DNA of 6,276 nucleotides from Chloroflexales bacterium. GTDB taxonomy: Bacteria; Chloroflexota; Chloroflexia; Chloroflexales; Chloroflexaceae. The notes under the pieces were generated by a model that saw nothing but the letters and a program-made list of their open reading frames with translations, had not been told where the DNA came from and made no database searches. Made by a program: the position numbers and the translations under genes. The stretch spans positions 1 through 6,276 of the forward strand of contig JAAXUL010000491.1 of the NCBI GenBank assembly GCA_013336035.1, written 5' to 3'. Each line of letters opens with the position of its first letter. Position 1 is the stretch's first letter. Below are positions 5,851 to 6,276 of this stretch, piece after piece.

Positions 5851-5874
5851 CACGAGAACGGCCCTCCAGGCCTA

Positions 5875-5883
5875 TGGTAAGAT
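5875..5883 (+). promoter_or_regulatory. Possible extended -10 (TGGTAAGAT) for the phosphatase gene
   Basis: TGG followed by TAAGAT has the TGn extended -10 form, and TAAGAT matches the consensus at four of six bases. It sits in the only AT-rich patch of the divergent gap. A start near 5890 would place the 5888-5923 hairpin at the very 5' end of the phosphatase mRNA. No clear -35 is visible, as is acceptable for extended -10 promoters. Confidence 0.3.
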
Positions 5884-5923
5884 AAAAAAAGCCTGGGCAC
5901 ACGGGCGTGTGCGAGCCGGCTTT
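5884..5923 (-). terminator. Intrinsic-terminator-like hairpin with T7 tract, leftward
   Basis: AAAGCC (5888-5893) pairs with GGCTTT (5918-5923), GG (5895-5896) with CC (5916-5917), and GCACAC (5897-5902) with GTGTGC (5907-5912). This gives about 14 bp with two bulges and a GGGC loop. On the minus strand the hairpin is followed at once by seven T residues (5890-5884), the layout of a Rho-independent terminator for leftward transcription. On the plus strand only TTT follows. It sits between divergent genes, so it may block leftward antisense RNA from the phosphatase gene or attenuate a GNAT transcript started further right. Confidence 0.55.
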
Positions 5924-5937
5924 GTAGAGCAACACCG

Positions 5938-6276
5938 ATGTTCCGCTATATCAGCGCCCAGTGGCGCCGCTACTTCGGCCTCAACGTCTCGCCGGTCGAG
6001 CCGCTGCTCTTTGTGGGCGGGCAGTTTCGCTCGGAGCAGTGGCCCCTGCTGCGGACCCTGGGGGTTCGCGCCGTGCTGAGCCTGCAGGCCGAGCGCGAGG
6101 ATGTCTTCGCCGGCATGCCGCCTGACATGACCCTGCGCCTGCTCGTCCCGGACTTCACCCCGCCGACCCTCGAGCAGATCGCCGCCGGGGTCGCCTTTAT
6201 CGAGCAGGCCCACAGGGCCGACCTGCCTGTGCTCGTCCACTGTCACGCGGGCGTGGGGCGGGCGCCGATCATGGCC
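5938..6276 (+). CDS. Dual-specificity-type protein phosphatase, 5' part
   Basis: Cysteine-dependent phosphatase of the PTP/DSP superfamily, cut by the window end after 113 residues. The family signature HCxxGxxR is complete: H101, C102 (nucleophile) and R108 in VHCHAGVGRAP. The probable general acid is D72 in LLVPDFTPPTLEQ, at the usual distance before the Cys. An N-terminal LFVGGQFRSEQWPLLRTLGVRAVLSL resembles the opening strand-helix of small DSPs. The catalytic set is complete, so the enzyme should be active. Substrate could be phosphotyrosine/serine/threonine, a phosphoinositide-like lipid or another phosphoester. ATG 5938 is the only normal start: upstream in frame there is no ATG, GTG or TTG before the TAA at 5878. 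The Shine-Dalgarno is weak (AGAG 5926-5929). It is divergent from the GNAT gene. Confidence 0.9.
   Translation, partial: MFRYISAQWRRYFGLNVSPVEPLLFVGGQFRSEQWPLLRTLGVRAVLSLQAEREDVFAGMPPDMTLRLLVPDFTPPTLEQIAAGVAFIEQAHRADLPVLVHCHAGVGRAPIMA

Noticed and set aside
5793..5900. Longer GNAT protein from the GTG at 5900
   Set aside because: The extra 36 residues are Pro/Arg/Gly-rich and cross the palindrome and a possible -10. MWLFRKSLDI at 5792 is a better N-terminus.
1..6276. CRISPR array, transposon, phage or defence island
   Set aside because: No spaced direct repeats, transposase, integrase or attachment repeats were seen. All recognisable genes are of housekeeping, surface or enzyme type.

Overview
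The window is very GC-rich bacterial chromosome, with almost every base coding and strong G/C bias at third codon positions. The protein styles suggest a Chloroflexota (Chloroflexia-like) genome: the FabF variant, the Ala/Thr-rich SH3 membrane protein and the 'RYFGLNVSPVEPLLFVGGQ' phosphatase. This assignment comes from recognition of protein style and not from a search, so it is only moderately sure. No mobile element, CRISPR array, tRNA or rRNA is visible. No gap between genes exceeds about 145 bases.

Left part (1-4276, plus strand): five genes run in one direction. They are the 3' part of fabF (fatty-acid chain elongation), rnc (RNase III), an RmlD-like sugar-nucleotide reductase/epimerase, a HEAT-repeat scaffold protein and a GT4 glycosyltransferase. 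rnc and the reductase overlap by four bases (ATGA), and the reductase and HEAT genes are 9 bases apart. The fabF-rnc pairing is a classic bacterial neighbourhood. The reductase and glycosyltransferase point to cell-surface or exopolysaccharide sugar metabolism, but no partner sugar genes are in view. Two gaps in this run hold strong inverted repeats. One is a long hairpin in the rnc leader. The other is a 12-bp-arm repeat between the HEAT and glycosyltransferase genes.

Right part (4266-6276): the glycosyltransferase converges on, and overlaps by 11 bp, a minus-strand pair. That pair is a tandem-GNAT acetyltransferase followed by a single-pass membrane protein with an outer SH3-like domain. 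A 145-bp divergent gap, with a GC palindrome and a terminator-like hairpin, separates the GNAT gene from a plus-strand dual-specificity-type phosphatase gene cut by the window end.

No obviously new multi-gene system is present. The signal most worth follow-up is the rnc leader hairpin. It fills almost the whole fabF-rnc gap, ends six bases before the rnc start, and is a candidate substrate for RNase III itself.
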